In this document: positions 1 to 13,289 of the stretch, in pieces
Numbering within the stretch: position 1 is the first letter of the stretch
Layout of the letters: every line of letters starts with the position of its first letter
From: Glandiceps talaboti
Taxonomy: Eukaryota; Hemichordata; Enteropneusta; Spengelidae
Assembly (NCBI RefSeq): GCF_964340395.1
Contig: NC_135558.1
Location: 7,745,001-7,809,000, forward strand
Length of the DNA: 64,000 bases
Direction: 5' to 3'
Notes under the pieces: model-generated
Seen by the model: only the letters and a program-made list of their open reading frames with translations
The model's database searches: none
What the model was told of the DNA's origin: nothing
Position numbers and translations under genes: made by a program

Positions 1-565
1 TGTATTACTCGATACAGGTTGATCAGGAAAGGTGGTGATATCGAGGTCGAACGAGGATGCCGTAAGAGAGCTGTAAGTTCCTGTGATTATTGACCATTAA
101 CCATATACTGAATATTTAACGTACTAGTTTTAGGGCGGTTGTACTTAATGTTATCTTTTCTAATGATCCGCTGGGCCGACCGACCCAAAATTTCTTCAAT
201 TTGGCGAGACTATAAAAAGTTACCGTTTATTCCTTAAATTTTGGAACTTTACATTAATTAAAGCAAATGACTCAAAGTCTCTTTCTGACTTGAATTATAA
301 TTTCTAAGTCATTCCGAGTATGATTTGAAATGAAAGAATCACCAACATGTACACATACACTTCCTTTTTACAACTTGTTAGTTTTAACCGACCGATCAAC
401 TCATCATTACCTCTCGTAATTTGATGTACAATCTAACAATCAAAATGAATAGTGACACTTAACAATTGTACATAAACTATGTAGCCAGACGCATTAAGAC
501 ACTGGGTAAGAATGTCAAAATAATGGATGATAAATAAAGGCTATCAATATGTGTTTGGTATCGAT

Positions 566-630
<65 letters not shown>

Positions 631-1144
631 GTAGTAACTTGTTGACATATATTGGGTGTGTTACTACAGTCACTGAGAGTATAATGACCAGAAGATACAT
701 TTCAAATATAAAAAAAATATCTATACCTCACATTACTATTCCGGTTTGTGGTGACTTTGACAGCAAGCAGAGAGCTATGACCAGTGCACAGACCACATCG
801 AGGACGGCACACTTCAGCTAGGTGAACCATGCATGTATTGGTGTGAGGATGGAGACAACTGCAACACGGACCACGCTGATGCAGTTGTACCTATCGACAC
901 AGGTATAGTAATTGTATTTAACAGCTTTTTAAAATACGAGTAGTATGAGGGAACACTGAACAATGTATGGCTTCAACGAACGCCGATAGTCCTGCGCCCC
1001 CCCCCGTAAAAACTGAACGTTCCCTTAACTAATGACTGTTAAATAATGATATGATTCCCCCTCCATTTAATAAAGTTGGTTACGAGTTTCCGCATGAAGA
1101 TTTTCATACTGATAAACAGTAACTAAGGACGAAAATCCAGATTA

Positions 1145-1194
<50 letters not shown>

Positions 1195-3218
1195 GCAACA
1201 ACAACACGAAACATAGACATAAAAGAGAAATATGATATTACTATTATACATATCTCTCACATTCTGTGAAAATTGAAGTTTTGTACACATGATGATTGTA
1301 TTTTCAGACCGACAATGTTTCCAATGCGACTGGCAACCATTCCCTGGATGCTTACTCGGAAGTACACCATGTCCAATGTCACGGGTAAGTTGCCGAAGGG
1401 ATGATGTATCAATGATGTATCGATATATCGTTACAATACAAACCTATATTGCATGAGGACTGATTTTCTATGCATCTCGGCAATAAAGATTCCAATCTTT
1501 TGCTGTAACAATGTTCAAGAAAGCTCTTACATGTTTTCGCTTAAAAGCAAGAAAAACATTTGGGGATCACCGTATATATTTTAGTATAGAGGTGAACATG
1601 AAAATTTTGTTAGAATCCAATATGGCCGCCGAATACTGTGTTAACTCTAGATGTATGGCAAAATACTAAAGATTATCGATTTACTTTAAAACAAGACGGT
1701 GAACCCGAAAATTTCGTTTTATCATTTGCGTGTGGCACTTTGATTTTCAGGGCTTTGGTTTCAAGGTGCATTTAGTTTTGTGGATGAACAGTTGAATTTG
1801 TCTCCCAAATATACAACCGTTGATAATACTATAAAACTGACAATGATGATGATAGAAATGCAGATTTTCAAGCTTGAGTAGAAACATTCCGATTGGCCAG
1901 GCGTGATTTACGAGTAAACCACATCCGACTATCCAGGATGGATTTGCTATTTGCTACCCATGGTAAAGGTTCTTGTCATTTTCTTTGAATTGCTAGCATT
2001 TGTCTCATTTGTAAGTGAAGTTTGATTTTTGTTTAAAAGTATCATTTTTTCCCTGCAAATACCAAAAGCGGATTGCTAAGACGATCAACAACAATTTGGC
2101 TATTCACTTATTAATAACAAATTACTTGTATATTTGACAGACATTTTTTTTTCTCCCAACAGGCTGCATGTGCTACCCAGGTGAAAGCTACCAACTGTGG
2201 TGGCGCTAGACTGTACAAGTACCTGTGCCGACAAAAGCATGTAAGTATGATTGTCAAAATTGGTAAATATTAAATCTCGCCTTTTTCCCCTCAGCTGTAG
2301 AGAAATAACAACTTGAAGGCAGTTTAATTAAACTTTCTTGTGACGTTTTAATCAACACTCCCATGATATGTAATAAACAAATATGAAACTTCTCATTTTG
2401 CAGTTTTTATAACTATAGTACAATATATTATACATGTAAGAGTTGAATATTTCTTTTATATCATTCTAGATGACGTAACTGTTTTGTATTGACGCGAATT
2501 CATCGATTTAGTGAGAAGCCATGCAAGTGGCATATAACTGATTAAAGTATAGATTGTCATATTGATCAAGGACTGAAATATCATCAAGACCAAATAATTA
2601 TATCCCCACCACCACCACCACCACCACCACCACCACCACCACCACCACCACCACCACCACCACCACACATATACAGAGAGTTTCATGACGTGAAGTACTA
2701 AATGCTATTGCAGCTTTGACATCTTGTTTATTAAAAAAATATCTCTTTCCCATCCCTTCCCAACCAAAAAACTTACCAAAATAGGGGGGGGGGGGGTCAC
2801 AAGATCAGCATTATCTTGGAAAGTTGAAAAAATTCCTCTCCATTTTTTTCGTTAACCCCCCACCTACCCATAGCTTTGCATTTCTTTAGTTACCCACTTC
2901 AGATTCCTCTGGAACCCCCCATCCACCCAGTAAATAATAACGGCAACATTACAAGATACTCAGGTGGTTATCAAATTTTGATGAATTTTGCCATATAACT
3001 TTTACAAAGTGTGATCTTAATCACAAAACTGAAATTGTATGATATGACATGGTTTTGTTTTTTAATAGTTCTGCCGCAATGGCTTCCTTGACAACAACCA
3101 TGAACAGTGTGGTGCTTCCCCTAACCAAGTAGGAGACTTACCAGAGGCTACAGTCTGTAACTACTGCGCAACTGAGGACGTCAATGATAATAATCCAGAC
3201 CACCCAGTACCAATATAA
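1..3218 (+). CDS. Ly6/uPAR-like cysteine-rich secreted protein, 5' end outside window
   Basis: Five exons can be joined in frame: 1-72 (open at the left edge), 764-902, 1308-1384, 2163-2240 and 3069-3218 (TAA). Phases agree at every junction and give 171 visible residues. The first two exons make the end of a three-finger (Ly6) fold: CITRYRL, then ERGCRK, then GEPCMYWCEDGDNCNTD, whose CxxxDNCN ending is the Ly6 family signature. The remaining exons make a second Cys-rich segment opening RQCFQCDW and ending VCNYCATEDVNDNN. No transmembrane helix or GPI tail is visible at the C-terminus, so secretion is inferred; the signal peptide would lie upstream of the window. The family includes ion-channel modulators, complement regulators and uPAR. 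I cannot assign this member a ligand. The acceptor at 764 has a weak pyrimidine tract, but it is the choice that keeps frame. Confidence 0.72.
566..630. repeat. (ATC)n microsatellite
   Basis: A pure trinucleotide run of about 21 units in the first visible intron of the Ly6-like gene. The apparent poly-Ser and poly-Asp frames over it come from the repeat. Confidence 0.95.
1146..1206. repeat. (CAA)n microsatellite
   Basis: Trinucleotide run with one CAG interruption in the intron between exons 764-902 and 1308-1384. Confidence 0.95.
2605..2667. repeat. (CCA)n microsatellite
   Basis: About 20 CCA units in the last intron of the Ly6-like gene. They create a spurious poly-Trp frame on the minus strand. 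Confidence 0.95.
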
Positions 3219-3778
3219 TGGCCAAACAGGATGGTTCTTCACATTGAAGAAAATGACCTACTCGTGAGACAAAAACTCAACCTGTGATCCTTGACCCGGA
3301 GAGTTTTCCATCCCTGAAAACATTTTCCTGTAGTGCCAGTGTGACAACGTGGCGATTTCTTCGAATAGTTTGAAACGTGGCATATCAATTACAAAGTGAC
3401 TTTTTTCGACTAGCATCTTCAATTTTTCATGTTGATAGGAAGGAGAATCTATTTGTTAACATTTTGAATATTATAAACCTTGGTGAATTGTATGACATAC
3501 AGAGAATTCAACATCAAAAATACTTAAAATTGAATGTGTTGAAGAAGAAAGTATTACCATTTGTGAGAATGCCGCAATTGAAAGGGGAAGAAATCTACTT
3601 GTCTGAGTACTTTGAATATTAATATAGGTACATCTTTCAACTTTAAAATAGGCAACATAACAAAATACCTGCCTTTGTAAGAAACCTTGTCCCATACCAG
3701 TAAATAAATTAATGAGTAAAAGCATTGAATATTGTGTTATGAGTCTCTTTGATTTCTGGTGTGAGTATATCATATATT

Positions 3779-3999
<221 letters not shown>

Positions 4000-4950
4000 C
4001 CTTGTGTAAATTCAAAGTTGCGATTTGGTATGGAGGGTGATGTTCCTTTGGTCATTCTAGTAGGAACTCAAGACAGCAGTGAATGTGAATTTTGCACAGT
4101 GAAAGACACCATTACATTGTTAGACGGGGCCTCATAATGCACATACATACATACACACATGTTGGGTTAGTTGCTATTGGACACGTCAATTTCTTGGAGC
4201 TTAGAACAAGCAAAATGAGAAACTGTATTTTCAGATATTTCATAGTACACTGTTGAAAGAGAAAATGTTTGAAACCCCCACCCCATAGTATGAATATACA
4301 TTTCACATTAATTATGTGCAAATGCCTCCAATTAGGGCTGTTTGCACCCATGGTCATGAAGAGGAAGGGTCTCAATGTACTAGATCCTGGCTACATGTAA
4401 AATATCAGTCACAATGAAATGTAAACACTTATAGTAGTAAAATACATGAACTTTTAAAGATAGTTTTAGCAGAAATAGAAAACTGATTTGGTCATACAAT
4501 AAATAGAATATCATTGCATTCTACCTAGGCAAATTTATGCATCAAGCATTTACCTAGGCATATGGACAGACATCAACCATCCTGCTGGCACATGCATGGA
4601 TCAACAATCGACCCAGGTACATGCATGCATTACAACCTATAACCATCTACCTTGGCACATCAAAGCACGATCACATAAACCACATTGTGTTGTGGGATGC
4701 TGTATGGTCTTGTAGCTGAAATCAACCTGAATTGCCATTGTACTCAGTCACCTAGTATAATTGGACATCACTGTTCTCCTGAATGCAAATACAGCACGGG
4801 TAGTGAGTTTGTATCACAAGGATCAGCTCATCTTTTCTGCTAGATTGCTTTTACATGTGTATCTCAACTCCCAAGGAGCAGCCCTACAATAGTCAGACCA
4901 ATTTGAACAGCAGTGTAACAATGTGATTTATGGTCACAAGACTTGGACAG

Positions 4951-4957
4951 ACACACA

Positions 4958-4993
<36 letters not shown>
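4951..4993. repeat. (AC)n microsatellite
   Basis: Dinucleotide run with one early interruption in the interval downstream of PSMB1. Confidence 0.95.
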
Positions 4994-4994
<1 letters not shown>

Positions 4995-5874
4995 TTACCA
5001 TGTCTCTGCTTAGTTGTCAAAAATGAGACAATATCTTTTATTAAATACTTCAAAATGTTTTATTTTTGAAAATGAATATTAATAAATGTGTACATTTACT
5101 GCTTTCAATGATGTTCATACACTTTGGGCCAATATTTTTAAATGTAACATTTACATTTGTGACAAATAGTTCGAACAGCCACCTGACAAATCTCGTCTTT
5201 CAATCACGTATATGTTTAGCTTTTTTTGCCTGTCACATATACAAAATGCTGTATCAGACACTGGGAGAAAATTGGTTTATCTGAGCAGAGTGATGTTGTC
5301 TAAGAACACACAATTTACAGAGCTAAAGGTTTGGTTAAGAATTGGGCCCTATATGTAACCTACACAACATTTGTATTGTCAGCAAAGTCAATACTACAAT
5401 ACATACAATACCCCATCCATTTCCACTATACCGATCTGCACATTTGTAGGTTTTACAAGAGGCACAAGCTGAGTTTGTAAGTTTTTTACTCAAGTGAAAA
5501 TGATTACATTAAACCTCGATAAAACTATTCTAGTATAATGTTAATGTCAATGCATTTATACTATGACATTACAGTTGTCTTCTCACATTGTTAGAACAGT
5601 TAATTGCTGAGGGGAAATTTCCACAATATTTTTTGATACCTATGATAAATTACGTCATCAGATCGTTTATGAGTTACATCTTTATACCAGGTTGACTTCA
5701 GTCAATTGCAAGTGGTGGTCAAGTATGCCTAAGTAAGTAGAATACTTCAAGTACCTTTTAAATACATAGCAAAGATTGCGCCCAAAAACATATAAACCCA
5801 GCTTGTACCCTTTAACTTTATGGGACTTGATACCTTTGATACTCATAATACATGTAATGATTGTGGTTGAAAAT

Positions 5875-8800
5875 CTAATCTCTCCTGAGTGGGAATCTTT
5901 CTGTTTTGACACCATCTTTGTCTATTACATTGATAACGATTTCATCGCCAGTATAGATATCTCTTTCTGCTGCTGAAATGAACACATCTTTGACTAGATT
6001 GACAGCCTTTTCTCTTGAAAGGGGAAGTTTTTCAACGTTCTGTTGGTTCTTGTAACCAATCTGAAATAAAAATAAAAGAAACATAGTACTTATAGTAAGT
6101 TTGCATATACAAACCTTTCAATTTATTTCATTTCTCTGTAATAAAGAGTTGCCCTTTCTCATTTTAATAAACATACATGTATAATTTGTATATAGCTGGT
6201 TTGCAAGTAGTGCACAAGCCAAGATCAGTTAGGGCTATGTTAGCTATATTAATGAGCAATGCTGCAGTGTTATCATATGCAAATTTAATTATCATATGCA
6301 AATGTAATAACCATATGCAAATTTAAGTGGATGATCAAGGGCATGAACTCTTCTAGAAATGGGTTGAGTAGAAAAATGTTATCAGCGATATGATAAATTA
6401 CTACATGTATTGACATGAAGTTGACATGGGAGTCACTTTTTATCTCACAAGTTGTGTCTGATTTCTGCATGCTGTAGTTCACAAACAACCATAAATTAAT
6501 GGGAACCATTACCCTTATGCTAGATACAAGGTCACAACTTGAATTGTTCATACCCGTAACTTGCCTTAAAATCTCCCCATCTTGGATGAAAATGAAACAT
6601 CAATACTATCTTTGACCTACCTGGTTATCTAGGAGTGGTTGCAACATAGCACTTGCTGAACCTGCAGCTCGGAATGTCTCTCTTTCATAAGAGCCAACAG
6701 GATCATAACTAAACACACACCCTTTACCTATACAAATCAAGAATAAAGCAGTGTCACATAGCATACATAAAGAATTTTTAGTTATGAGAAAAAAAAACAC
6801 TTTCAAATAGATATGTTAGAGAAATACCCCATAACAGTGCGTAATTTTTTCACTTGTCAAGACTCATGACTCCTAAGTGCTTATTACCTTCACATAAAAC
6901 AGTCATGGATATCTATGTCCTGGTATTACATATTCATGTGTGCTGACTCCCATGAGACAATGCAAATCAATTACAAAGACCGGTACTGAACAATGAATAA
7001 AGAACAAGTTTCAACTCTGTGTTTGTTGAGAGTCCCTTATAATATCAGTGGGGTAAAATCATAGAATGACTCTCCACAACCCAAAGTTTATAAAAATGTC
7101 TATATTTTCAGTAGTGCCCTTCATCTTTTGGGGCAGCAAGTAGGTAAAATCTACCTGTGTTCCCCAGGTATGTTATTGGGGTTCCCTTTAGTCTATCCTA
7201 CCAAAATCATAACACAAAATATAGAAATTATGCAGTATTTACAAGATTTTGCATTCTCTCATACTGCAGTTCCCCCAAAAAATAATGGTACAAAATATGA
7301 GAATTTAAGAGAAATCGACCAGATTTTCCTCCTTGATGACTCTAACCATACAGTTGGGAGTGTTAACTTACCCTCAGAATCTACACCAGCCAGTATATTA
7401 TAGACATAGTAAGGAAAGAACCTTCTGTAGTAGAGAATTGTTGATAACATTGCAGCTACAGCTGTACTACTCATGTCTCTCTGATGTTCATTCTTGTACA
7501 TCTAGTAAACAAAGACAACAATGTTGTAAATTTTATTGCAAAACGAGAAGTAGTTATGGCTTCCCTTGTCATTAGGACATGGAAGCCAATGTATTATGTA
7601 TCAGTGTATATGGACAACACACTGTTTATTATCACCACTCAAGCTTAGCTGATATTGCAGGTGAGTTTGGTGTACTAACATATATTAACATCACGGTGTC
7701 TTCAAGAGTTTGTACGACATTAAAATTGAATTTACAAACACTTGGTAATTAAAGATGTCAAAAAAACCCCACAAAAGATAACTAGATGGTCTCAATGAAA
7801 CTCAAGTTAAAATGTTTCCAAAATAGTTTTCACCCTGTGAAGCATCATCAGGTCTGTTAATAAATATCTCACATATTTTCATAGCCTATAACTTTCTACT
7901 GCTATTGTAACGCTTCATATATTAAAGGGGTGCAACATATCATTGCATGATTAATTTATGTTATATAGGAATGTCTGTCTAGAATGACCACTTACCTTTA
8001 GTCTAGCTTCTATCACTTTTGTTAATGTCAGCACATCACCATGGAAACCACAACATCCTAGCACTGTCCGCTCAGTTCTGAAAGTAAAATGAATGATACG
8101 TTTTACAGGTTGTGTAACTAAACCGTAAAACTTTATTGTATATACGAAGGAAAACTTCTCAAACATGAATGTGTTAAAACCCTGGTTCTAAGAAATCATC
8201 ATCAACACTACTATTATCATCACCATTAATCAGTGTGCACTGTGATATAAGACAGAATCTGGTGTGGTGGCTCAAAATGTTAAAATGTGCATGTTCTTGC
8301 GTGTCATCACATTTTGTACAATAAGGAAACATTAAATGTGGTAGGTCACAAGAAATTGTATTTTATCAATAGCACATAAATTGGCAGAGTGATCACACTC
8401 ATCACCATCACATTATCATAGTTGATGCTGCCGTCACTGTCGTCGTCGTCATCGTCGTCGTCGTCGTCGTCATCATCACCATCAGCATCACCATTAGTAT
8501 ATACAAAACGATGACGTTGATAACTCATAATCATCATCTACTTACAATTGATGAGTTTTGGGGCTATCCCTTGTGTGTATTTGGAAACCTTCACTAAGTC
8601 TAGTATCAGAACCCATGACAGCAAAGTCCTCGCCAGCAATAGCCATCACAGTGCTGTAATGAAATTTAGTCTATGTCAACAGTTGCATATACATGTAGTT
8701 CATATGGTTGTACATTCTCTGTGGGATGCTAAACTGGGCACATGTATGTATGGTCACTGCATTGATGGTCATCGTCTTAGATGTTGTGTACAGAGATTGC

Positions 8801-9336
8801 TATTTGAATTTATACCACAGCTCTCCATCCAGGAGCCAATCAATGCTAGTACTAGAATCAATAATATTTATCTGCTGGACATTTTTCCCCTGGTGGTTTT
8901 TACCATGTAATAATCTGCTGATAAGTACCATGAATAAGTTCTCATTCGCAAAACATTATAGGTATAATATGACAGAATTGATACATTGGGTTTGCAAGCA
9001 TGACTGATGAAGAACCACATGGTTTCTTACATACATTTTTTTCTTTTTCTTTTTAAGAAATGCGAGTAAATGTCATCTAGTGCTTTTAAAAAGAGTATCT
9101 TGTAGTTTTCAATTACAATACATTCACATCACATCACATCACAAAATGCATGCAGAAGATGACGATGCTTTAAAGTTTACTACAAGTACAACAGTGCAAG
9201 TCATGCAGGACCTCTAGCTCTGTTGTTGGATTTCAATAACAAATACTCACCCTCCATTGAAGGCGTATGGGCTGAAATAATGTTGCTTTGGTCCGGCTGC
9301 ATAGTCACCCTGCATTTGTGGTACCTCAAAATTCAT
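5875..9336 (-). CDS. PSMB1: proteasome subunit beta type-1 (beta6)
   Basis: Six coding exons on the minus strand, in order: 9251-9336 (ATG), 8546-8653, 7996-8077, 7372-7501, 6621-6727, 5875-6060 (TAG). They sum to 232 residues with all phases consistent; vertebrate PSMB1 is about 241. Diagnostic stretches are [89 protein letters not shown] and [18 protein letters not shown]. It is a structural beta subunit of the 20S core, in the beta-ring, in cytosol and nucleus. The family lacks the catalytic N-terminal Thr, and none appears after the short propeptide here. It is head-to-head with LSM2. The assignment is secure. Confidence 0.97.
6271..6325. repeat. three tandem ATGCAAAT octamer motifs in PSMB1 intron 5
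   Basis: Three consecutive units of about 19 bases, each containing CATATGCAAAT, lie between PSMB1 exons 5 and 6. ATGCAAAT is the consensus octamer for POU-domain (Oct) factors. Whether it is a regulatory site or only a short tandem duplication cannot be told from sequence. Confidence 0.6.
8437..8495. repeat. (CGT/CAT)n trinucleotide repeat
   Basis: Imperfect trinucleotide run in PSMB1 intron 2, only about 50 bases from the exon 2 splice donor at 8546. Confidence 0.9.
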
Positions 9337-9686
9337 TGTGAGATAAAGTATCTCTGTATTGACAATCTATCGTGCAGTGTTGGAAGAGCTACCGTCTCCT
9401 CATTTGCTTCTGCACTCTTCCAAAATGGCGGATTGTGTGGCTGTGTTAGACTTTTCCACGACTATATTACTAGTATATCATGGGTAGATTAAAAAACGTC
9501 ATTAAAAAAATACGAATGAGATAATCTTTCAATTACAAATAATAACAGTGTTTTCTATTTTTCATCATTTCATAAATCAATATATTATTCAGAATAGAAG
9601 ATCTATTTATTCTTAAAATAATTACTTGAGAGTGAGGGTGTAGTCGGAAGTCTCTTTTCATCCCACAATGCATTGGAATATCCAAA
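9337..9686. promoter_or_regulatory. bidirectional PSMB1/LSM2 promoter region
   Basis: The PSMB1 start codon (minus) and LSM2 start codon (plus) are 350 bases apart and diverge, so the promoters and both 5' UTRs must lie here unless more 5' exons exist. Visible motifs: AAAATGGCGGA near 9422 matches the YY1 core (AANATGGCGG). TCCCACAATGCATTG at 9661-9675 resembles the ZNF143/SBS element common in housekeeping promoters. The LSM2 ATG itself sits in AAAATGGTGGG. No TATA box is obvious. Promoter function is inferred from geometry and motifs. Confidence 0.7.
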
Positions 9687-10957
9687 ATGGTGGGTCCACT
9701 CTCATCACGTTTTCGCTACGCGTAATCGCGTATGCGTTTGCATGTGTCATTATGTTTGAAAATTTTATTGGAAACGTTATGAGGTGCTTTGTGGTTTGTA
9801 TGTCTTCCAAAGTTGCTAATAATTCTAATTTTTCCCATTTTTCTTTACAGTTGTTCTATTCATTTTTTAAGTCCCTGGTGGGAAAAGATGTTGTGGTTGA
9901 GCTGAAGAACGATCTAAGGTGAGTTTTCTGTCGTAAACTGTTAATATTACTTGTTCAAAATGAATTTTTCGTGAAGGAATAGTTGAGGTGGTAGCTATTC
10001 CATGTAAACTCCATGCATGTACTGTGCAATAACAAGTATTTTGTGAAAGCCTGTCAAGTGACGCCGCCACCGTTCATCTTTTGAAATTCTTTTGTTTTTT
10101 TAAGTATGACTTGTTCTTCCTTTGTGCATGTATTAATTTTGTTAATTGGGTTGTTTGAAATAATGATATTTCGGTCAAATTTACTCTATGCATTTATGTT
10201 ACCTTCTTATTTATTAAAAATCCTTTTGCCAACTTGTAATATTCTATTGCATTGTAAACATTTTTGTATAATTTGCATGTGTTGTTATCACTGTTTTATT
10301 TCATATAGTATATGTGGCACACTCCATTCAGTGGACCAGTTTCTTAATATCAAGTTGACAGACATCAGTGTAACAGATCCTGAGAAATACCCACACATGG
10401 TAGGTGTTCACAGTCTTTCTGATTGTGTATCTATGACAATGGATATATCATAGGTGTCAAAATCATTTTCACTGTGATATGCAAAAGTAGTGAAATTTTG
10501 TATTCAATGTATTGAGTATTTTAAATTTCGGTAATATGACAAGCAGGGCAAACAAAATGGATAAATGTACACAGTGAAATATTTGTCCCAGAGTTATGTG
10601 CTATTTGATAGTTCATACCGACACTGGCACCCCATCATGGGGAAAGGCATAGTATTGTAAAGACACACATAAGGTAATGAATAACCTTACAGGTGGTCTT
10701 CTGAAATTCAAAAGTGGACAGTTTTCTCATCTTCCTTCCAAAACATCTGACAATGTATGCTGTGCATAGCCATTGCTAATTTTGTTATCCTAGTAAAATT
10801 TAGTATATTTGAATCCATTTCTCTACAGTTGTCAGTGAAAAATTGTTTTATCCGTGGTTCTGTGGTGCGGTATGTGCAGTTACCAGCAGATGAAGTAGAC
10901 ACACAGTTATTACAAGATGCTGCCAGGAAAGAAGCTGCTCAGAGTAAAGGACAATAA
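9687..10957 (+). CDS. LSM2: U6 snRNA-associated Sm-like protein LSm2
   Basis: Four exons: 9687-9689 (the start codon alone, followed directly by donor GTGGGT), 9851-9918, 10309-10399 and 10829-10957 (TAA). They total 96 residues, against 95 in human. The product begins M-LFYSFFKSLVGKDVVVELK, continues ICGTLHSVDQFLNIKLTDIS and FIRGSVVRYVQLPADEVD, and differs from vertebrate LSM2 mainly at the tail (KEAAQSKGQ). Sm1 and Sm2 motifs are intact. The protein joins the LSm2-8 ring on U6 snRNA in the nucleus and the LSm1-7 ring in cytoplasmic mRNA decay. The split right after ATG is needed because exon 2 has no in-frame start that fits the family. Confidence 0.96.
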
Positions 10958-11834
10958 GAAACTATAACTTTTTCATCATTCCAATATAATGTACATGGAG
11001 AGACTAGAACTATTCATTTCTACAAGGTTATTTATATACTGAATACCAAACATACAAATCTGATGCAACCCTCTTGTGTGCATACAGAAAGCTGTGAAAT
11101 AAGAAACCACTGACAGGTATTGCTGGAGTGCTACACAGCTATATTTTACTACATATTCTCTTTCTGTCTTAGTCACAGTATCAGGGTGAGGATTCTGTTC
11201 TTCAACTTCAAAACTAGTGACCCACAGGGCCACTGAGAAACTCAAATTTCATGAAATATATGAATAGTCCCAAATTACTTTCTTATTATTTGTAAAACAG
11301 ATTTTCGCCGCCTGGTGTCTTTGTTACAAAAAACCTTAATTTCGTGGGTGGCATAGGCAATCATAAACTCTTTGAAACCCTTGGTAGTTGATCAGTTGAC
11401 TATTAATCTTCATTTTTTGACATTCATCGATATTTTTAGTCAGGTAAAAAAGTACTTAGGAAATATGAATTTCCCTTGACTGAAACACCGAGAAGGTATT
11501 TCCATCTGTGGAAAGTATGTAGTCAGTACTTTTGGACTTATTTGGTATTTGAGATATCCTGTGTCATTATATACAGATGACTTGACAAGTGTATAAATCT
11601 AAACTTTCTCCAACTTGTACAAAGAGGGCAGTATAGCTATCAGAAAGTACAAATTTGCTTGATAGTGAGACTTGTAGTAGTGTTTGACAGTGTTGCATGT
11701 TACACTTATTTAGGTGAGCATAACATGTTCAGCACTGCCAAATGATTAGTGTACACTTTACTCAACAGTCAAGATATTATCATTTAGTATGTTTTCAGAA
11801 CTTTTAAGACATAATGATTATGTAAACGTTTTGT

Positions 11835-11840
11835 AATAAA
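11835..11840 (+). terminator. probable LSM2 poly(A) signal
   Basis: AATAAA, about 880 bases past the LSM2 stop, followed by a T/G-rich stretch. It is a plausible cleavage signal giving a 3' UTR of about 0.9 kb. Confidence 0.5.
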
Positions 11841-12117
11841 TAGATTTGTTTTTCTTACACGGTTGTTGTCTATTTGGTGTCGAAAATCATCCATATGGCC
11901 ACTTCAAGTTAGATAGTTCAAGTTGATTGCTTTTGATCCCCTTCCATGGTTGCATGAGAAAAAGATTAATGGTCTACCGTCTGGACATCATGATAATCCT
12001 TAGTTTTATTGTAAAGTTAGTTTTAGATTGCTATTAAAATAGTTTGTTAGTAAAAGTGAATATTCTAACGAGTTTTTGATAATAATATGAATGGATTCAT
12101 AAATACAAGAAAACACA

Positions 12118-12272
12118 TTCCATTTGCATAGAGTGTATGATGCCAAGACTGGCCACATTAAAAGTGTGAGTTTACTCATTTGCATACAGAGTGTATGATG
12201 CCATGACTGATCACATTAAAAGTGTGAGTTTACTCATTTGCATACAGGATGTATGATGCCAAGATTGAAAAG
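12118..12272. repeat. 67-base tandem repeat, about 2.3 copies
   Basis: Units share CATTTGCATA, GTGTATGATGCCA and CACATTAAAAGTGTGAGTTT. They are near identical, so the duplication is recent. It lies between the convergent ends of LSM2 and the minus-strand transcript. Confidence 0.85.
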
Positions 12273-12460
12273 ATGTTGGTCTTACAATCATACACTTGAT
12301 CAGTCTACAAGTGTCATCACATAACTTCATTGTTTTCTGAACTAAACATCTGTTTAATATATGAAGTGGATTCAAGTGTGTACAATGATTCACTATTTCT
12401 CTCTCTCTCTCTCTCTCTCTCAATAACACAAAGAATCATGTAAGATTTCCATGGTTATAC

Positions 12461-12466
12461 TTTATT
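12461..12466 (-). terminator. candidate minus-strand poly(A) signal
   Basis: TTTATT on plus reads AATAAA on minus. If GAPVD1 has no earlier poly(A) site, this could end its transcript with a 3' UTR of about 7.7 kb, convergent with LSM2. Other candidate minus-strand signals lie nearer the stop (18551, about 19513). Transcript data are needed to choose. Confidence 0.3.
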
Positions 12467-13289
12467 GTAAACATATATGAACACTTAAAATGCTAAAAAT
12501 GTCAAAGTATCCACAGCAGAGTGTGCAATAATAATAGTACTATATCATAGAAGCAAGCACATAAACATATCAAACAGGTAATCTCTGCGCATACCGGCAC
12601 ATTCACATTATGTGAAAAATCTGAAATGCAGAAAATAACAACTTGAACTTGTCAATATTAGAGAGAGTATGTATTAAATGAACTGGTGACTCACTGCCCT
12701 GAAATTTACATGCATACTAATAAAGTACTAAAACTAAAGGACCTTTCCACCAAACAGCACCATCTAGAAGTATCTCAGGGAGTGAATGAGGTGAAAGATG
12801 ACTTTACATAAATAGCAATGAGAGTGATAAGTTGAATTTATCCAACATCAAATTTATGCAGCAGTTTGTTTCTAGTTACTGCAAAAATACATGCATTTTA
12901 TCCTAAACAATTTTACCCAAGGGCTTACTGCACATGTTGGGAAAACCTGTACATGCATATGAAATGACCAGCTTCTAGTCAGTGATTCTAATCTGTTTCA
13001 AGTTAGGGTGCCTCACCCTGAACTCCCTAACCTGGTTGTACAGTTGATTCACCTAACTACACTTTTACTGAAAGCTCAATTCAAACAGAGCCAGAGCTAT
13101 TAGCTTATATCAGCATGCAAGTTTATCCTTGTTCTAATACTGAATATTCCCTAGATGGCAGTGAGGGTTAAACTTTATTACAACTCTTCTTTGTGGCATA
13201 TTAAGTATTTGGTGTCGACTATTAAATTGAAAATACTGTACAAATCAATCTATTACTGTTCAAGCTATAAGGTGTGGACTAGAAGAACA

